A stretch of DNA of 64,000 nt from Diphasiastrum complanatum (Eukaryota > Streptophyta > Lycopodiopsida > Lycopodiales > Lycopodiaceae), in the NCBI GenBank assembly GCA_029204225.1, contig CM055092.1, positions 16,795,921-16,859,920 of the forward strand. Reading direction: 5' to 3'. The translations under genes were made by a program, and so were the position numbers. Of this stretch, positions 60,701 through 63,488 are shown one piece after another (positions within the stretch are counted from its first letter, which is position 1; every line of letters starts with the position of its first letter). Below the pieces are notes generated by a model that made no database searches, was not told where the DNA came from, and saw only the letters and a list, made by a program, of their open reading frames with translations.

Positions 60701-62296
60701 TGACATTAACATTTGATAAGTCTTAGTGGAGTTCACCTTTATTAGATGGTCTGTTTGCACTCAGCCACATATATTGGTCTGAGAGATACAATTTTGAGAA
60801 CAGTCATTTCATGCACATCCAGCTCTTTGGAGACAAACATGCCAATGGAGAAACAACGCCATGCTCAGATAGATAAGTTGACACCAGATCCGATGCAAAG
60901 TGTGAATTTAAAGAACAAATCCAGCTCACCCCAGCAGGAACTTCCTTCTCAATGAATTTAGTTTCTCAGATGTGAGAACCCTATCTGAAAAGCTTGAAAG
61001 AGTCACAGGAAATTCTGGGAAGCATATGGTTACAATAGACGAGATTTGAACTTACAAGAGTTAGGTGATTTCATCTCAGAAGGCTATGAAGAATTGAATG
61101 ATCAGCAAAGAAATGTGGCTCATCTGAAAGTATGAAATGTAGGCATGTCTTGGTTGATGTACCACTGTTGATAATACCAATTATCACAGCTCACCAGCAA
61201 AATTATTCACTTGAGAGTTTTAGTGATAGCATTGGCTCCCACTGGCACTGCAATGGTGGTTGAAGTAGTGTATATAGATCAAATCTTCCATATGAAATTT
61301 GTAATGGGAAATTAATCAGAATAGTATTCTGCAAAGTTCGTCTGGAATAGTTAGGGTAAGACTGAGTAGTAATTTAGCATTTCATTGTTGTGCAGTCTTC
61401 AGCTCTTCAACAAAGCTCTGTCAAAACAAATTTAGGTAACTGTACACAATAGACATATATAAATGATTTCTTTTGATAATCTTACTTATTGTAACAGGAA
61501 GATTATGGGGTTGAAATGCATCGTATTTGTGGAACGCATTTTAACGACCCATTTGCTTATGTTGCTACTCGGCCAGATGCCTAACTTTGCATTCCTAAAA
61601 TGTGAATCTTTGGCTGGGCACCGATCTAGTTATGGTCGCAAATCCCATGCAAACCAACAAGAAGTCATAAAAGAGTTTCGCTCGAGTGAGGTAGTCAACT
61701 ATCTAACCCTCAAGGATCTTAACATTACTGATATGCATGCCTTCTTCTTGCAGATGCCATTGAGTTGAAGCCTGAGCTGAGTGAAAACTTTTTGTGCAGT
61801 TGAACTTGCTGGTTGCTACCAATGTTGCAGAGGAGGGCCTTGATATACAAACTTGTTGCCTTGTTATTCGGTTTGACATACCCAAAACTGAGCATAGCTT
61901 TATACAATCAAAAGGTCGTGCTCGCCAACGAGGATCTGACTATATTGTTCTTATTGAAGCGTATGCCTCTAGCCAACAAGCTATCCATTTTACATCTTTT
62001 ATACTTGTCACTTCATGGATTATTACTTTGATCTCTAAGAATGCAGGTCTAATTATATAGTATGTGTTGTCATGCAGAGGAAACGAGAACCAAGAGAGCT
62101 GGCTGCAATCTGTAGTGAAAGGCGAAACGTTACTGCAGGAGCAAGCCCAGCAATCAAGTGAACTTACTACCGTGAAGGCTTTTCTGCAAATCAATGACAA
62201 CGAGCCATACACTGTAGGCTCGACAGGGGCAACGGTGAACCTGGACTCTAGTGTTTCTTTACTTCATCATTATTGTGCAAAATTGCCAGGACAAAG
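12712..62296 (+). CDS. DCL4: Dicer-like protein (DCL4 type), exons 1-13, partial gene
   Basis: Plant Dicer-like endoribonuclease, the class that cuts long double-stranded RNA into 21-nt siRNA in the nucleus (tasiRNA, antiviral and transgene silencing). Thirteen exons can be joined with phases that match at every junction: 12712-12773, 13206-13383, 13873-13983, 14571-14705, 14804-14876, 15061-15131, 51012-51140, 51274-51429, 54234-54366, 54860-54953, 61498-61690, 61800-61960, 62078-62296. The product is about 571 residues with no stop. Visible motifs: Walker A ETGCGKT, DECH box in IFDECHHA, motif III TASP, FVER in the second helicase half, EEGLDIQTC and the arginine-finger motif QSKGRAR, then the start of DUF283. 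Residue spacing matches Arabidopsis DCL4 from its KIARRYQ segment onward, better than I recall for DCL1-3. PAZ, RNase IIIa/b and dsRBD exons are not in the window. Introns 6, 8 and 10 are filled with transposons. DCL4 rather than DCL2 is an inference from motif wording. Confidence 0.9.
13206..13383 (+). CDS. DCL4: DCL4 exon 2: helicase motif I
   Basis: Residues 21-80. It carries [11 protein letters not shown], then YLETGCGKT, the Walker A ATP-binding loop, and [11 protein letters not shown] (motif Ia region). The acceptor is ACAG at 13205 and the donor GTAAGC at 13384. The first loop residue is Glu where DCL4 proteins I know have Gly (GTGCGKT); the catalytic GKT is kept. Confidence 0.9.
13390..13695 (+). 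repeat. Exact tandem duplication, 2 x 153 bp, in DCL4 intron 2
   Basis: Positions 13390-13542 and 13543-13695 are identical base for base. The unit begins CTTCTCTTTTCATTT and ends ACAATTGT. It starts six bases past the donor GT of intron 2 and does not touch exon 3. Either a very recent duplication or an assembly collapse/expansion artefact. Confidence 0.95.
13873..13983 (+). CDS. DCL4: DCL4 exon 3
   Basis: Residues 81-117, from [10 protein letters not shown] to WTEELKKYE. The acceptor is TTGTACAG. The only donor that keeps the frame and the family spacing up to [10 protein letters not shown] is GC at 13984 (GAG|GCATGT), so intron 3 looks like a GC-AG intron. The exon is anchored by the FLxP...QQA segment before it and by MTPE after it. 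Confidence 0.82.
14571..14705 (+). CDS. DCL4: DCL4 exon 4: DECH box
   Basis: Residues 118-162: [13 protein letters not shown], then [20 protein letters not shown], which holds the DExH Walker B box, then HPYAIIMK. Acceptor TTTACAG at 14570, donor GTTGGC at 14706, phase 0 on both sides. Confidence 0.92.
14804..14876 (+). CDS. DCL4: DCL4 exon 5: motif III
   Basis: Residues 163-187: EFYHDHLGE then [15 protein letters not shown], the helicase motif III (TAS) segment conserved in all plant Dicers. Acceptor GAAG at 14803, donor GTAGAT at 14877, ending in phase 1. Confidence 0.92.
15061..15131 (+). CDS. DCL4: DCL4 exon 6
   Basis: Residues 187-210: [20 protein letters not shown] then LNAK, matching the SLENLLNAK segment of DCL4. 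Acceptor TTTGATCAG at 15060, donor GTATAC at 15132. It is followed by the 35.9-kb intron 6. Confidence 0.88.
15683..16214 (-). repeat. Element E 3' LTR, part left of element A
   Basis: It begins TGTAAGAGAC and ends at the A insertion point after CTTATGGGATT. The last 115 bp (GCCATTAATTATGATAATAC ... TTATGGGATT) match the E LTR at 33942-34102. The other copy lacks about 400 bp of this one. Confidence 0.65.
16215..16591 (-). repeat. Element A 3' LTR
   Basis: 377 bp, plus-strand ends AGTTACAAGC and AGTCTATAACT. The left flank is GGATT of element E; the right copy of the duplication is lost with the right end of A. Confidence 0.88.
16722..17684 (-). pseudogene. Element A integrase C-half and chromodomain
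   Basis: An open frame of about 320 residues. The first part has the third catalytic residue of the DD(35)E core in [14 protein letters not shown], then [17 protein letters not shown] and [14 protein letters not shown]. The middle is the integrase C-terminal fold ([17 protein letters not shown]). Near the end, [20 protein letters not shown] is a chromodomain that marks the chromovirus branch and targets marked chromatin in relatives. The zinc finger and first catalytic Asp are absent. Confidence 0.88.
17694..18390 (-). pseudogene. Element A reverse transcriptase C-half, RNase H start, integrase piece
   Basis: [17 protein letters not shown], then [11 protein letters not shown] (the YxDD box), [31 protein letters not shown] (RNase H start). 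It jumps within the frame to [14 protein letters not shown], the second catalytic Asp segment of integrase. Most of RNase H and the integrase N-terminus are missing, joined by a clean fusion. A frameshift lies near 18375, next to the insertion point of C. Confidence 0.87.
18391..18868 (-). repeat. Element C 3' LTR
   Basis: 478 bp, TGTAAAGACC ... GGCCATAACA. Confidence 0.8.
18869..23877. other. Element C interior without genes
   Basis: 5 kb of AT-rich sequence. The few open frames (for example near 21208-21504) show no family resemblance and no biased composition. I see nothing coding in it. Confidence 0.7.
23878..23956 (-). repeat. Element C 5' LTR remnant, 79 bp
   Basis: It starts ACCAATAATTTCGAGTACTG and ends GGCCATAACA, matching 18790-18868 with about three differences. 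The rest of this LTR and any primer site are missing. Confidence 0.85.
23957..24900 (-). pseudogene. Element A protease and reverse transcriptase N-half
   Basis: The retropepsin active site [13 protein letters not shown] lies at about 24842-24880. Then [20 protein letters not shown] (linker), [40 protein letters not shown] and [20 protein letters not shown] (reverse transcriptase motif A with its catalytic Asp). The frame shifts several times between 24400 and 24900, and element C cuts it after [11 protein letters not shown]. Confidence 0.87.
24905..25615 (-). pseudogene. Element A gag C-half with zinc knuckle
   Basis: An open frame: [18 protein letters not shown] then [18 protein letters not shown] and [20 protein letters not shown] (Ty3-type retrotransposon gag fold), a Ser/Thr/Pro-rich linker, then [18 protein letters not shown], a CX2CX4HX4C knuckle. 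The frame is cut at its N-terminal side by the insert at 25616. Confidence 0.87.
25616..26533. mobile_element. Insert of possible hAT/MITE type in element A gag
   Basis: About 900 bp of AT-rich, non-gag sequence split the gag of A. The left end CAAGGTTGCA equals the left end of the hAT element at 55936, and palindromes of the GGTTCGAACC/GGTTCAAACCGTTTGAACC kind follow (25627-25710). The right end (GTGCAGTTC on the minus strand) is weakly matching. I find no 8-bp duplication, and about 23 gag codons seem lost. Short direct repeats (GGTTACAACTTAC, GGTCAGTGGT, TTGAATGATGAATG) lie inside. Confidence 0.4.
26539..27003 (-). repeat. Element B 3' LTR
   Basis: 465 bp. Plus-strand ends AGTTATGATC and AGTCCGTAACT, not TG...CA. 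It matches 30916-31380 and the solo LTR 52919-53382. Confidence 0.93.
27080..28396 (-). pseudogene. Element B reverse transcriptase fused to integrase tail and chromodomain
   Basis: An open frame of about 438 residues. It begins in reverse transcriptase motif A ([20 protein letters not shown]), has [17 protein letters not shown] and [11 protein letters not shown] (intact YxDD), [18 protein letters not shown], then RNase H start [18 protein letters not shown]. After YESRRL it passes directly into [19 protein letters not shown], the spacer before the integrase C-terminal fold, then [17 protein letters not shown] and the chromodomain [20 protein letters not shown]. The in-frame jump removes roughly 400-450 residues of RNase H and integrase. 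Confidence 0.9.
28397..29563 (-). pseudogene. Element B gag C-part, protease, reverse transcriptase N-part
   Basis: Open frame from [17 protein letters not shown] (gag) through a Ser/Pro linker to [20 protein letters not shown] (retropepsin DTG), [31 protein letters not shown], then [17 protein letters not shown] and [16 protein letters not shown] replaces the next codon (near 28465), after which [12 protein letters not shown] continues into the downstream frame. The zinc knuckle seen in A is missing: [10 protein letters not shown] runs straight to the protease. Confidence 0.88.
29564..30154 (-). pseudogene. Element B gag N-part
   Basis: Met at 30154 ([17 protein letters not shown]), an amphipathic helix region, a Pro/Ser stretch, then [40 protein letters not shown] and [19 protein letters not shown] follows where A has CGA (Arg) in QWLVRQRD, the kind of change C-to-T decay gives; after it the frame goes on as QRDIF. 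Confidence 0.88.
30180..30903 (-). repeat. Element B leader with three 75-bp repeats
   Basis: GGGCG(C/A)(T/C)GGACAGCCTCCAATCA occurs three times at 30388-30570, each followed by related text (ATGCTGAAAATATGGCTGG). The rest (30590-30903) has no further recognisable content up to the primer site. Confidence 0.8.
30904..30915 (-). other. Element B primer binding site
   Basis: The minus strand reads TGGTATCAGAGC and abuts the LTR end TAACT with no spacer. Confidence 0.9.
30916..31380 (-). repeat. Element B 5' LTR
   Basis: 465 bp, AGTTATGATC ... GTCCGTAACT on the plus strand, followed by the CTTTC duplication. Confidence 0.93.
31386..31853 (-). pseudogene. Element A gag N-part
   Basis: Start Met at 31853 ([34 protein letters not shown]), a frameshift near 31685, then a Gly/Ser/Pro-rich stretch and [20 protein letters not shown], where B interrupts it. 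The [12 protein letters not shown] motif matches the B gag. Confidence 0.82.
31854..32891 (-). repeat. Element A leader with iterated GGCGCTGGACAGCC
   Basis: At least eight copies of (GTA)GGGCGCTGGACAGCC or close variants lie between 32325 and 32880 at 60-90 bp spacing, with CACCACCAA(A)TCTGC or TCCAATCAAT after them. The same motif occurs three times in the leader of B. The stretch 31860-32320 has no clear repeats or ORF of meaning. Confidence 0.8.
32892..33209 (-). repeat. Element A primer site and truncated 5' LTR
   Basis: The primer site is 32892-32903 (minus strand TGGTATCAGAGC). The LTR starts AGTTACAAGC at 32904 and follows the left LTR until AAAAGGGCCC at 33209, where it breaks off about 80 bp early. 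Confidence 0.87.
33210..33941 (-). mobile_element. Element E remainder: LTR end, short interior, primer site
   Basis: After the broken end of A, GTGCATGACA (to 33229) matches the LTR end GGGCATGACA at 34093-34102. About 700 bp of interior without an ORF follow, then TGGTATCAGATCC on the minus strand (33927-33940), a primer site next to the LTR at 33942. The interior start (AAGTTCTACCCTCAGAATCT) matches 34121-34138 plus 47059 onward. So E is a small TRIM-like element. Confidence 0.65.
33942..34102 (-). repeat. Element E LTR shared by two interiors
   Basis: 161 bp, TGTAAGAGAC ... GGGCATGACA. On its left is a primer site (minus strand TGGTATCAGATCC) and on its right a polypurine tract (minus strand GGGGGGGAGTA). 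It therefore ends one unit and starts another, the layout left by tandem insertion or unequal recombination. Confidence 0.65.
34103..34139 (-). mobile_element. Element E second unit, left piece before F
   Basis: Polypurine tract and the first interior bases (AAGTTCTATCCTTAGGATG). The rest resumes at 47059 beyond element F (CTAAAGTTAGGGAAGTGCT), matching the first unit at 33248 onward. The right boundary of this unit is not found. Confidence 0.55.
34140..35239 (+). repeat. Element F 5' LTR
   Basis: 1,100 bp including the MITE and its duplication; 712 bp without them, against 745 bp for the 3' LTR. Apart from the MITE the copies match with scattered differences. Confidence 0.88.
34667..35046. 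mobile_element. hAT-type MITE, 380 bp, in the F 5' LTR
   Basis: A perfect 8-bp duplication ATTAGAAT flanks it (34659-34666 and 35047-35054). The 3' LTR of F shows the empty site (CTACATTAGAATAATTGCATTAG, here split in two). The ends are CTTAGTTGCAG and, reversed, CAAAGATGCAGGCCACG; the latter matches the left end of the hAT transposon at 55936 (GTTGCAGGCCACG). Palindromes of GATCCGC and ACGCGTTCCG type sit inside each end. No ORF. Confidence 0.92.
35242..35259 (+). other. Element F primer binding site
   Basis: TGGTGCCATTGCTGGGGA, two bases after the LTR end, the Athila/Tat-type form. Confidence 0.75.
35570..35890 (+). pseudogene. Element F protease remnant
   Basis: Readable pieces are [33 protein letters not shown] then [20 protein letters not shown]. 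The pattern 'I.GV.F..DF.VM......Y..LLGRPWL' is the C-terminal half of plant gypsy retropepsins. The DTG active site and gag before it (35260-35570) are not recognisable. Confidence 0.65.
36332..37672 (+). pseudogene. Element F reverse transcriptase
   Basis: The linker 36332-36643 is followed by [48 protein letters not shown] (motif A), [35 protein letters not shown] and [11 protein letters not shown] (motif C as FLDD). Then [20 protein letters not shown]. Stops at about 37175, 37230, 37315 and 37670 kill it. The wording ([14 protein letters not shown]) is that of the Athila/Tat side of plant gypsy elements. Confidence 0.87.
37925..38272 (+). pseudogene. Element F RNase H
   Basis: [20 protein letters not shown] then [20 protein letters not shown] and [27 protein letters not shown] and YTDHQPL carry the catalytic Glu and Asp segments. 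The start of the domain upstream is disrupted. Confidence 0.87.
38340..39234 (+). pseudogene. Element F integrase, N and core part
   Basis: In shifting frames: [20 protein letters not shown] (end of the zinc finger), [18 protein letters not shown] (first core Asp), [29 protein letters not shown] (Val where the second catalytic Asp should be), [15 protein letters not shown] (Glu kept), then many stops up to KKACHK, where element G entered. Confidence 0.82.
39235..39622 (+). repeat. Element G 5' LTR
   Basis: 388 bp, TG...CA. Close to the 3' LTR, with small indels (for example CTTATTTTACCC after AGTAATG is absent from the 3' copy). Confidence 0.93.
39662..40290 (+). pseudogene. Element G gag
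   Basis: [20 protein letters not shown] then [20 protein letters not shown] and [17 protein letters not shown] (copia UBN2-type gag), then in another frame the knuckle [19 protein letters not shown]. The first part of gag is missing: homology starts about 40 bp after the LTR, at the 'ARE.W..L' region. Frame changes occur near 40010 and 40100. Confidence 0.82.
40291..40860 (+). pseudogene. Element G protease and pre-integrase segment
   Basis: [20 protein letters not shown] (copia protease; the active triad reads DSG), [39 protein letters not shown], then [20 protein letters not shown], the GAG-pre-integrase segment. The sequence breaks off before the integrase zinc finger; the next readable part is the linker before reverse transcriptase, so the whole integrase core is deleted. 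Confidence 0.82.
40920..42165 (+). pseudogene. Element G reverse transcriptase
   Basis: The linker [18 protein letters not shown] is followed by [20 protein letters not shown] (start of the copia reverse transcriptase), a deletion after [78 protein letters not shown] (YVDD box), [18 protein letters not shown] and [18 protein letters not shown]. Stops and shifts occur near 41455, 41617 and 41975. Confidence 0.88.
42130..42615 (+). pseudogene. Element G RNase H
   Basis: [20 protein letters not shown], then [60 protein letters not shown] and [22 protein letters not shown] and D of the active site are visible. The usual end after KH..(I/V)..H is replaced by unrelated residues. Confidence 0.88.
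42635..43015 (+). repeat. Element G 3' LTR
   Basis: 381 bp, preceded by the purine tract and followed by the AAGGC duplication. Confidence 0.93.
43016..43219 (+). pseudogene. Element F integrase C-terminal end
   Basis: It resumes the host frame after [21 protein letters not shown] then [20 protein letters not shown] and [12 protein letters not shown] before TGA. It is the usual GPY-type integrase tail of Athila/Tat elements, and the end of F pol. Confidence 0.82.
43220..44200 (+). other. Element F spacer between pol and 3' ORF
   Basis: 980 bp without an ORF of meaning. Between 43480 and 43830 a GAACC(C/T)TCGCA-type motif (CTCGCATGACC, CCTTCGCAAGG, CTTCGCATGCC, CTCGCCAG) recurs about seven times. 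A TATA-like CTATATAAG lies at 43922-43930, about 270 bp upstream of the next ORF, so a separate transcript is conceivable. Confidence 0.55.
44201..46310 (+). pseudogene. Element F 3' ORF, coiled-coil-rich protein of unknown function
   Basis: It starts at Met 44201 in an ACC-like context (GCCATGGCATC). In broken frames: Ser/Pro-rich N-terminus; [39 protein letters not shown]; an acidic piece [16 protein letters not shown]; helical [28 protein letters not shown]...; Gln/Pro/Glu-rich text; [95 protein letters not shown]. About 700 codons in all, with stops at 44408, 44875, 45116 and others. It has no knuckle, protease, signal peptide or membrane helix. It occupies the place where Athila elements carry an env-like ORF, yet it looks soluble. 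A homologue is in element H and a scrap at 10295. Confidence 0.6.
46314..47058 (+). repeat. Element F 3' LTR
   Basis: 745 bp, TGTTGTGGGT ... GACACTACA, preceded by AAGTTGGGGGTCC as purine tract. It holds the empty site of the MITE. Confidence 0.88.
47059..47659 (-). mobile_element. Element E second unit, right piece, and unassigned sequence
   Basis: 47059-47140 continues the E interior (matches 33250-33330). From about 47150 to 47659 the sequence is AT-rich with repeated TTTCATTGGC and AA(A)CCATCAAGAATTTCA(G/C)(G/A)ATA motifs and no coding sense. Confidence 0.5.
48271..49060 (-). pseudogene. Element I integrase tail and chromodomain
   Basis: In broken frames: [40 protein letters not shown] then [27 protein letters not shown] and [20 protein letters not shown] (chromodomain). 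After one stop (48566) the frame goes on as a Val/Asp/Pro-rich tail of about 97 residues. It is a more divergent relative of the A and B proteins. Confidence 0.82.
49130..49974 (-). pseudogene. Element I reverse transcriptase
   Basis: [20 protein letters not shown] then [71 protein letters not shown] and [13 protein letters not shown], where the second catalytic Asp of YxDD is Asn. Then [20 protein letters not shown]. Frame changes occur near 49600 and 49710. Confidence 0.87.
51012..51140 (+). CDS. DCL4: DCL4 exon 7
   Basis: Residues 211-253: [19 protein letters not shown] then QVIYYNR, matching the VYSVE...SSPLVKVYYY segment after LNAK in DCL4. Acceptor TTTTCTAG at 51011, donor GTAAGC at 51141, phase 0 on both sides. 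Its exact continuation of exon 6 across 35.9 kb is the main evidence that the gene spans the nested transposons. Confidence 0.85.
51274..51429 (+). CDS. DCL4: DCL4 exon 8
   Basis: Residues 254-305, ending [20 protein letters not shown], which matches the LIYTLLNLGLWGA segment of the helicase insert. The donor GTGAAT at 51430 is clear. The acceptor is less certain: CTGTGGCAG at 51273 restores phase 0 and avoids the TAA at 51253 in this frame, but other AG sites nearby are possible. Confidence 0.75.
52856..53471 (+). repeat. 46-bp direct repeats either side of the solo LTR
   Basis: 52856-52901 and 53426-53471 (TTGCTCTCTAGTCTAGTGAT ... GTTAAGT) differ at about four of 46 positions. They were about 100 bp apart before the LTR arrived, so they are an older local duplication, not a target-site duplication. 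Confidence 0.8.
52919..53382 (-). repeat. Solo LTR of element B family in DCL4 intron 8
   Basis: 464 bp, AGTTATGATC ... GTCCGTAACT, flanked by a perfect 5-bp duplication GGGAT (52914-52918 and 53383-53387). It matches the two B LTRs almost base for base. It fixes the ends of this LTR family as AG...CT. Confidence 0.95.
54234..54366 (+). CDS. DCL4: DCL4 exon 9
   Basis: Residues 306-350: [14 protein letters not shown] ... [14 protein letters not shown]. This variable linker lies between the two helicase halves. Acceptor AATGCAG at 54233 and donor GTTTGA at 54367, ending in phase 1. Sequence identity to the family is low here; phase and position support it. Confidence 0.75.
54860..54953 (+). 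CDS. DCL4: DCL4 exon 10
   Basis: Residues 350-381: [17 protein letters not shown] then [12 protein letters not shown], matching the KLVQLIKILSVFR segment just before the second RecA-like half. Acceptor ATTTCTCAG at 54859, donor GTAAGT at 54954, ending in phase 2. Confidence 0.8.
55936..59357 (-). mobile_element. hAT DNA transposon, 3,422 bp, in DCL4 intron 10
   Basis: Flanks ATATCACC (55928-55935) and ATATCAAC (59358-59365) are an 8-bp duplication with one change. Ends are CAAGGTTGCAG and, reversed, CTGTGTTGCAG. Subterminal palindromic blocks (GATCCGGAACGCGTTCCGG at 55951, GCGATCCGGATCGC at 59311) sit inside both ends. The minus strand carries a degenerate hAT transposase. The MITE at 34667-35046 shares its left end. 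Confidence 0.9.
56437..58783 (-). pseudogene. hAT transposase pseudogene (DUF659 plus dimerisation domain)
   Basis: Cut-and-paste transposase, split and frameshifted. In order on the minus strand: [12 protein letters not shown] and [15 protein letters not shown] (DUF659 region), [20 protein letters not shown] then [40 protein letters not shown] then [35 protein letters not shown] and, after one TAG (57386), [20 protein letters not shown] then [14 protein letters not shown] (hAT dimerisation region). At 58497 a base is missing exactly where the family has T-D-N, so the catalytic Asp codon is lost. An Arg/Gly-rich, acidic tail follows over 57088-56437, probably after introns. Host introns and true frameshifts cannot be told apart everywhere. 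Confidence 0.85.
59842..60301 (-). repeat. Solo LTR related to the B/I chromodomain elements
   Basis: About 460 bp from AGTTATGAAC to AACATAAC. The inner text (GCTAAAGCCTTACGAGCAAT, AGAGACCAAGCAATACCAA) parallels the B LTR (CTAAAGCCCTACAAGCAAT, AGCCCAAGCAATACCAA). I find no convincing target duplication, so the outer ends are approximate. Near its right end lies TGTTACGTACCCATAAGGG, identical to the start of the K LTR. Confidence 0.6.
60302..61497 (+). other. DCL4: Right part of DCL4 intron 10
   Basis: No gene or repeat recognised; several short open frames without family resemblance. It ends in the acceptor of exon 11. Confidence 0.6.
61498..61690 (+). CDS. DCL4: DCL4 exon 11: helicase C start
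   Basis: Residues 381-445: [20 protein letters not shown], then [11 protein letters not shown] and [12 protein letters not shown]. The KCIxFVxR motif is helicase motif IV of Dicers. Acceptor TTGTAACAG at 61497 and donor GTAGTC at 61691. It completes the split Lys codon from exon 10. Confidence 0.9.
61800..61960 (+). CDS. DCL4: DCL4 exon 12: motifs V-VI
   Basis: Residues 446-499: [40 protein letters not shown] then [12 protein letters not shown]. It holds motif V and the motif VI arginine fingers. Acceptor TTTGTGCAG at 61799. The donor GTATGC at 61961 leaves two bases that join exon 13. Confidence 0.92.
62078..62296 (+). CDS. DCL4: DCL4 exon 13: start of DUF283
   Basis: Residues 499-571: [19 protein letters not shown], then [20 protein letters not shown] and HYCAKLPGQ. 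The last part is the start of the DUF283/Dicer dimerisation fold (family wording: GAxIS...SISLLxxYCSxLP). Acceptor GTCATGCAG at 62077, donor GTAAGG at 62297, ending in phase 2. The next exon is not recognisable before the window ends. Confidence 0.88.
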
Positions 62297-62439
62297 GTAA
62301 GGAGCGATTTAACAGTCACGCTTCACTTTTTCAATTTCATGTAGGTGTGCTATTACTGCGTCGAGTAGTATGTTATATGGCTACAAGAAAGAGAAATCCA
62401 CTGTTTTAACCACCCATCCACATATAGGAATGTAGCGAC

Positions 62440-62706
62440 CAAAACACTCAACAATTTGCTGCATGTATCTCCAATGTGAGTAATAGCTGCCTCCAACTCA
62501 TCAATTTAGGCTGGAAAGAGTAGGGAGAGCAGGCATCCCTGCTTTATGCCAATTATATAGGTAATTGCCTTGGACTCGCGCAGAAAGCTGCAAGCCATCG
62601 TCCATGCAATTGTTGGCGAGTGGGCTGACATAAAACTGAATGCATGATGCACTTCGCTTTGCGAAAAGTCTGCGATGATACCCATTCTGGTGCTCGAAAG
62701 GAGCAA
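62440..62706 (-). pseudogene. LINE reverse transcriptase scrap
   Basis: The minus-strand frame reads IIADFSQSEVHHAFSFMSAH, SFLRESKAITYIIGIKQGCL then LSLLFPA and, after a stop, IDELEAAITHI. IGIKQGCLLS is motif B of non-LTR reverse transcriptases (family wording IGVKQGCPLSP). It ends at the start of element K. Confidence 0.65.
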
Positions 62707-63270
62707 ATTTTACCCTAGGCAATTTGGATGGCACGGATTACAACAAGGCAAGGACTGGCGGTTTGTGTGTGTCCTGCATGGAGAGGGGTACCTTGCAAAA
62801 GACTGCTCAAAGAAACAAAAGAAAGCTGGAGGTCAGCCTAGAACTTTCAAGGCACCAAGCAATTCTAGCATTTCTTTTGTTGATTTATCCTCAACGGACG
62901 ATACTGTTTGTGAAAATTGTTGCTTTATACAGATGCTTTTGGCCCCCATGACCTCATTCAGATGAATGGGTTCGTAGGATGCCAAGCTGTGAACGTTCTA
63001 TCTATTGATGGTTCTACTCATAACTTTGTTTATTCAAAATTGGTGAAGAAATTTCAGGTGGCTACCACGCCAAGTAATCACAAGTACATGGTGAAGATGG
63101 CAGGGGGAGAAAATCGACAAATCTGGGACTAGATTGTTCCAATTACCATTGAGAATTCAAGATTATAGTGAACGTCTTAATTTTCATATAATGAATTTAG
63201 ATAAGGTGGATATAATCTTGGGTAAGAAGTGGTTTTACTCCAAGATTATGTTACTCTCTAGTAGATACAT
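62707..63270 (+). pseudogene. Element K gag-protease remnant
   Basis: A damaged knuckle (CVLHGEGYLAKDC, family wording CF.C...GH.AKDC), then VGCQAVNVLSIDGSTHNFVY, where the protease active site is altered (DGST; family DSGATHNF), KKFQVATTPSNHKYMVKMAG, and LDKVDIILGKKWFYSK (family wording LD..D.ILG..WL). Plus-strand Ty3/gypsy element. Nothing of reverse transcriptase or integrase is present before the 3' LTR, so the centre is deleted. Confidence 0.65.
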
Positions 63271-63399
63271 AAGGAGTGTCCGGAATATTACCATCACCTA
63301 GAAGTTCAACTAATGAGTCATTGTTGAACTTAATGAATGTTTGAAAGATTCTGAACTTCTAGGTGAGGGTAATATTCCAGACACTCCTTTTGTATCTAC
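63261..63399. repeat. 48-bp inverted repeat (hairpin) in element K
   Basis: Arms 63261-63308 and 63352-63399 are complementary at 45 of 48 positions around a 43-base loop. A 27-bp direct repeat (GAACTTAATGAATG...) occurs at 63326-63352 and 63404-63430. Confidence 0.92.
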
Positions 63400-63488
63400 T
63401 TTGGAACTTAATGAATGTTTGAAAGATTCTAAGTATAATGTTTATTTATGTATTCTGAAAGATGTACTCTCTTCAGGAGGAGGCTCTT

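Noticed and set aside
60842-60960. Plus-strand frames in intron 10 as extra DCL4 exons
   Set aside because: Exons 10 and 11 already join in phase with the family spacing, and these frames show no Dicer similarity.
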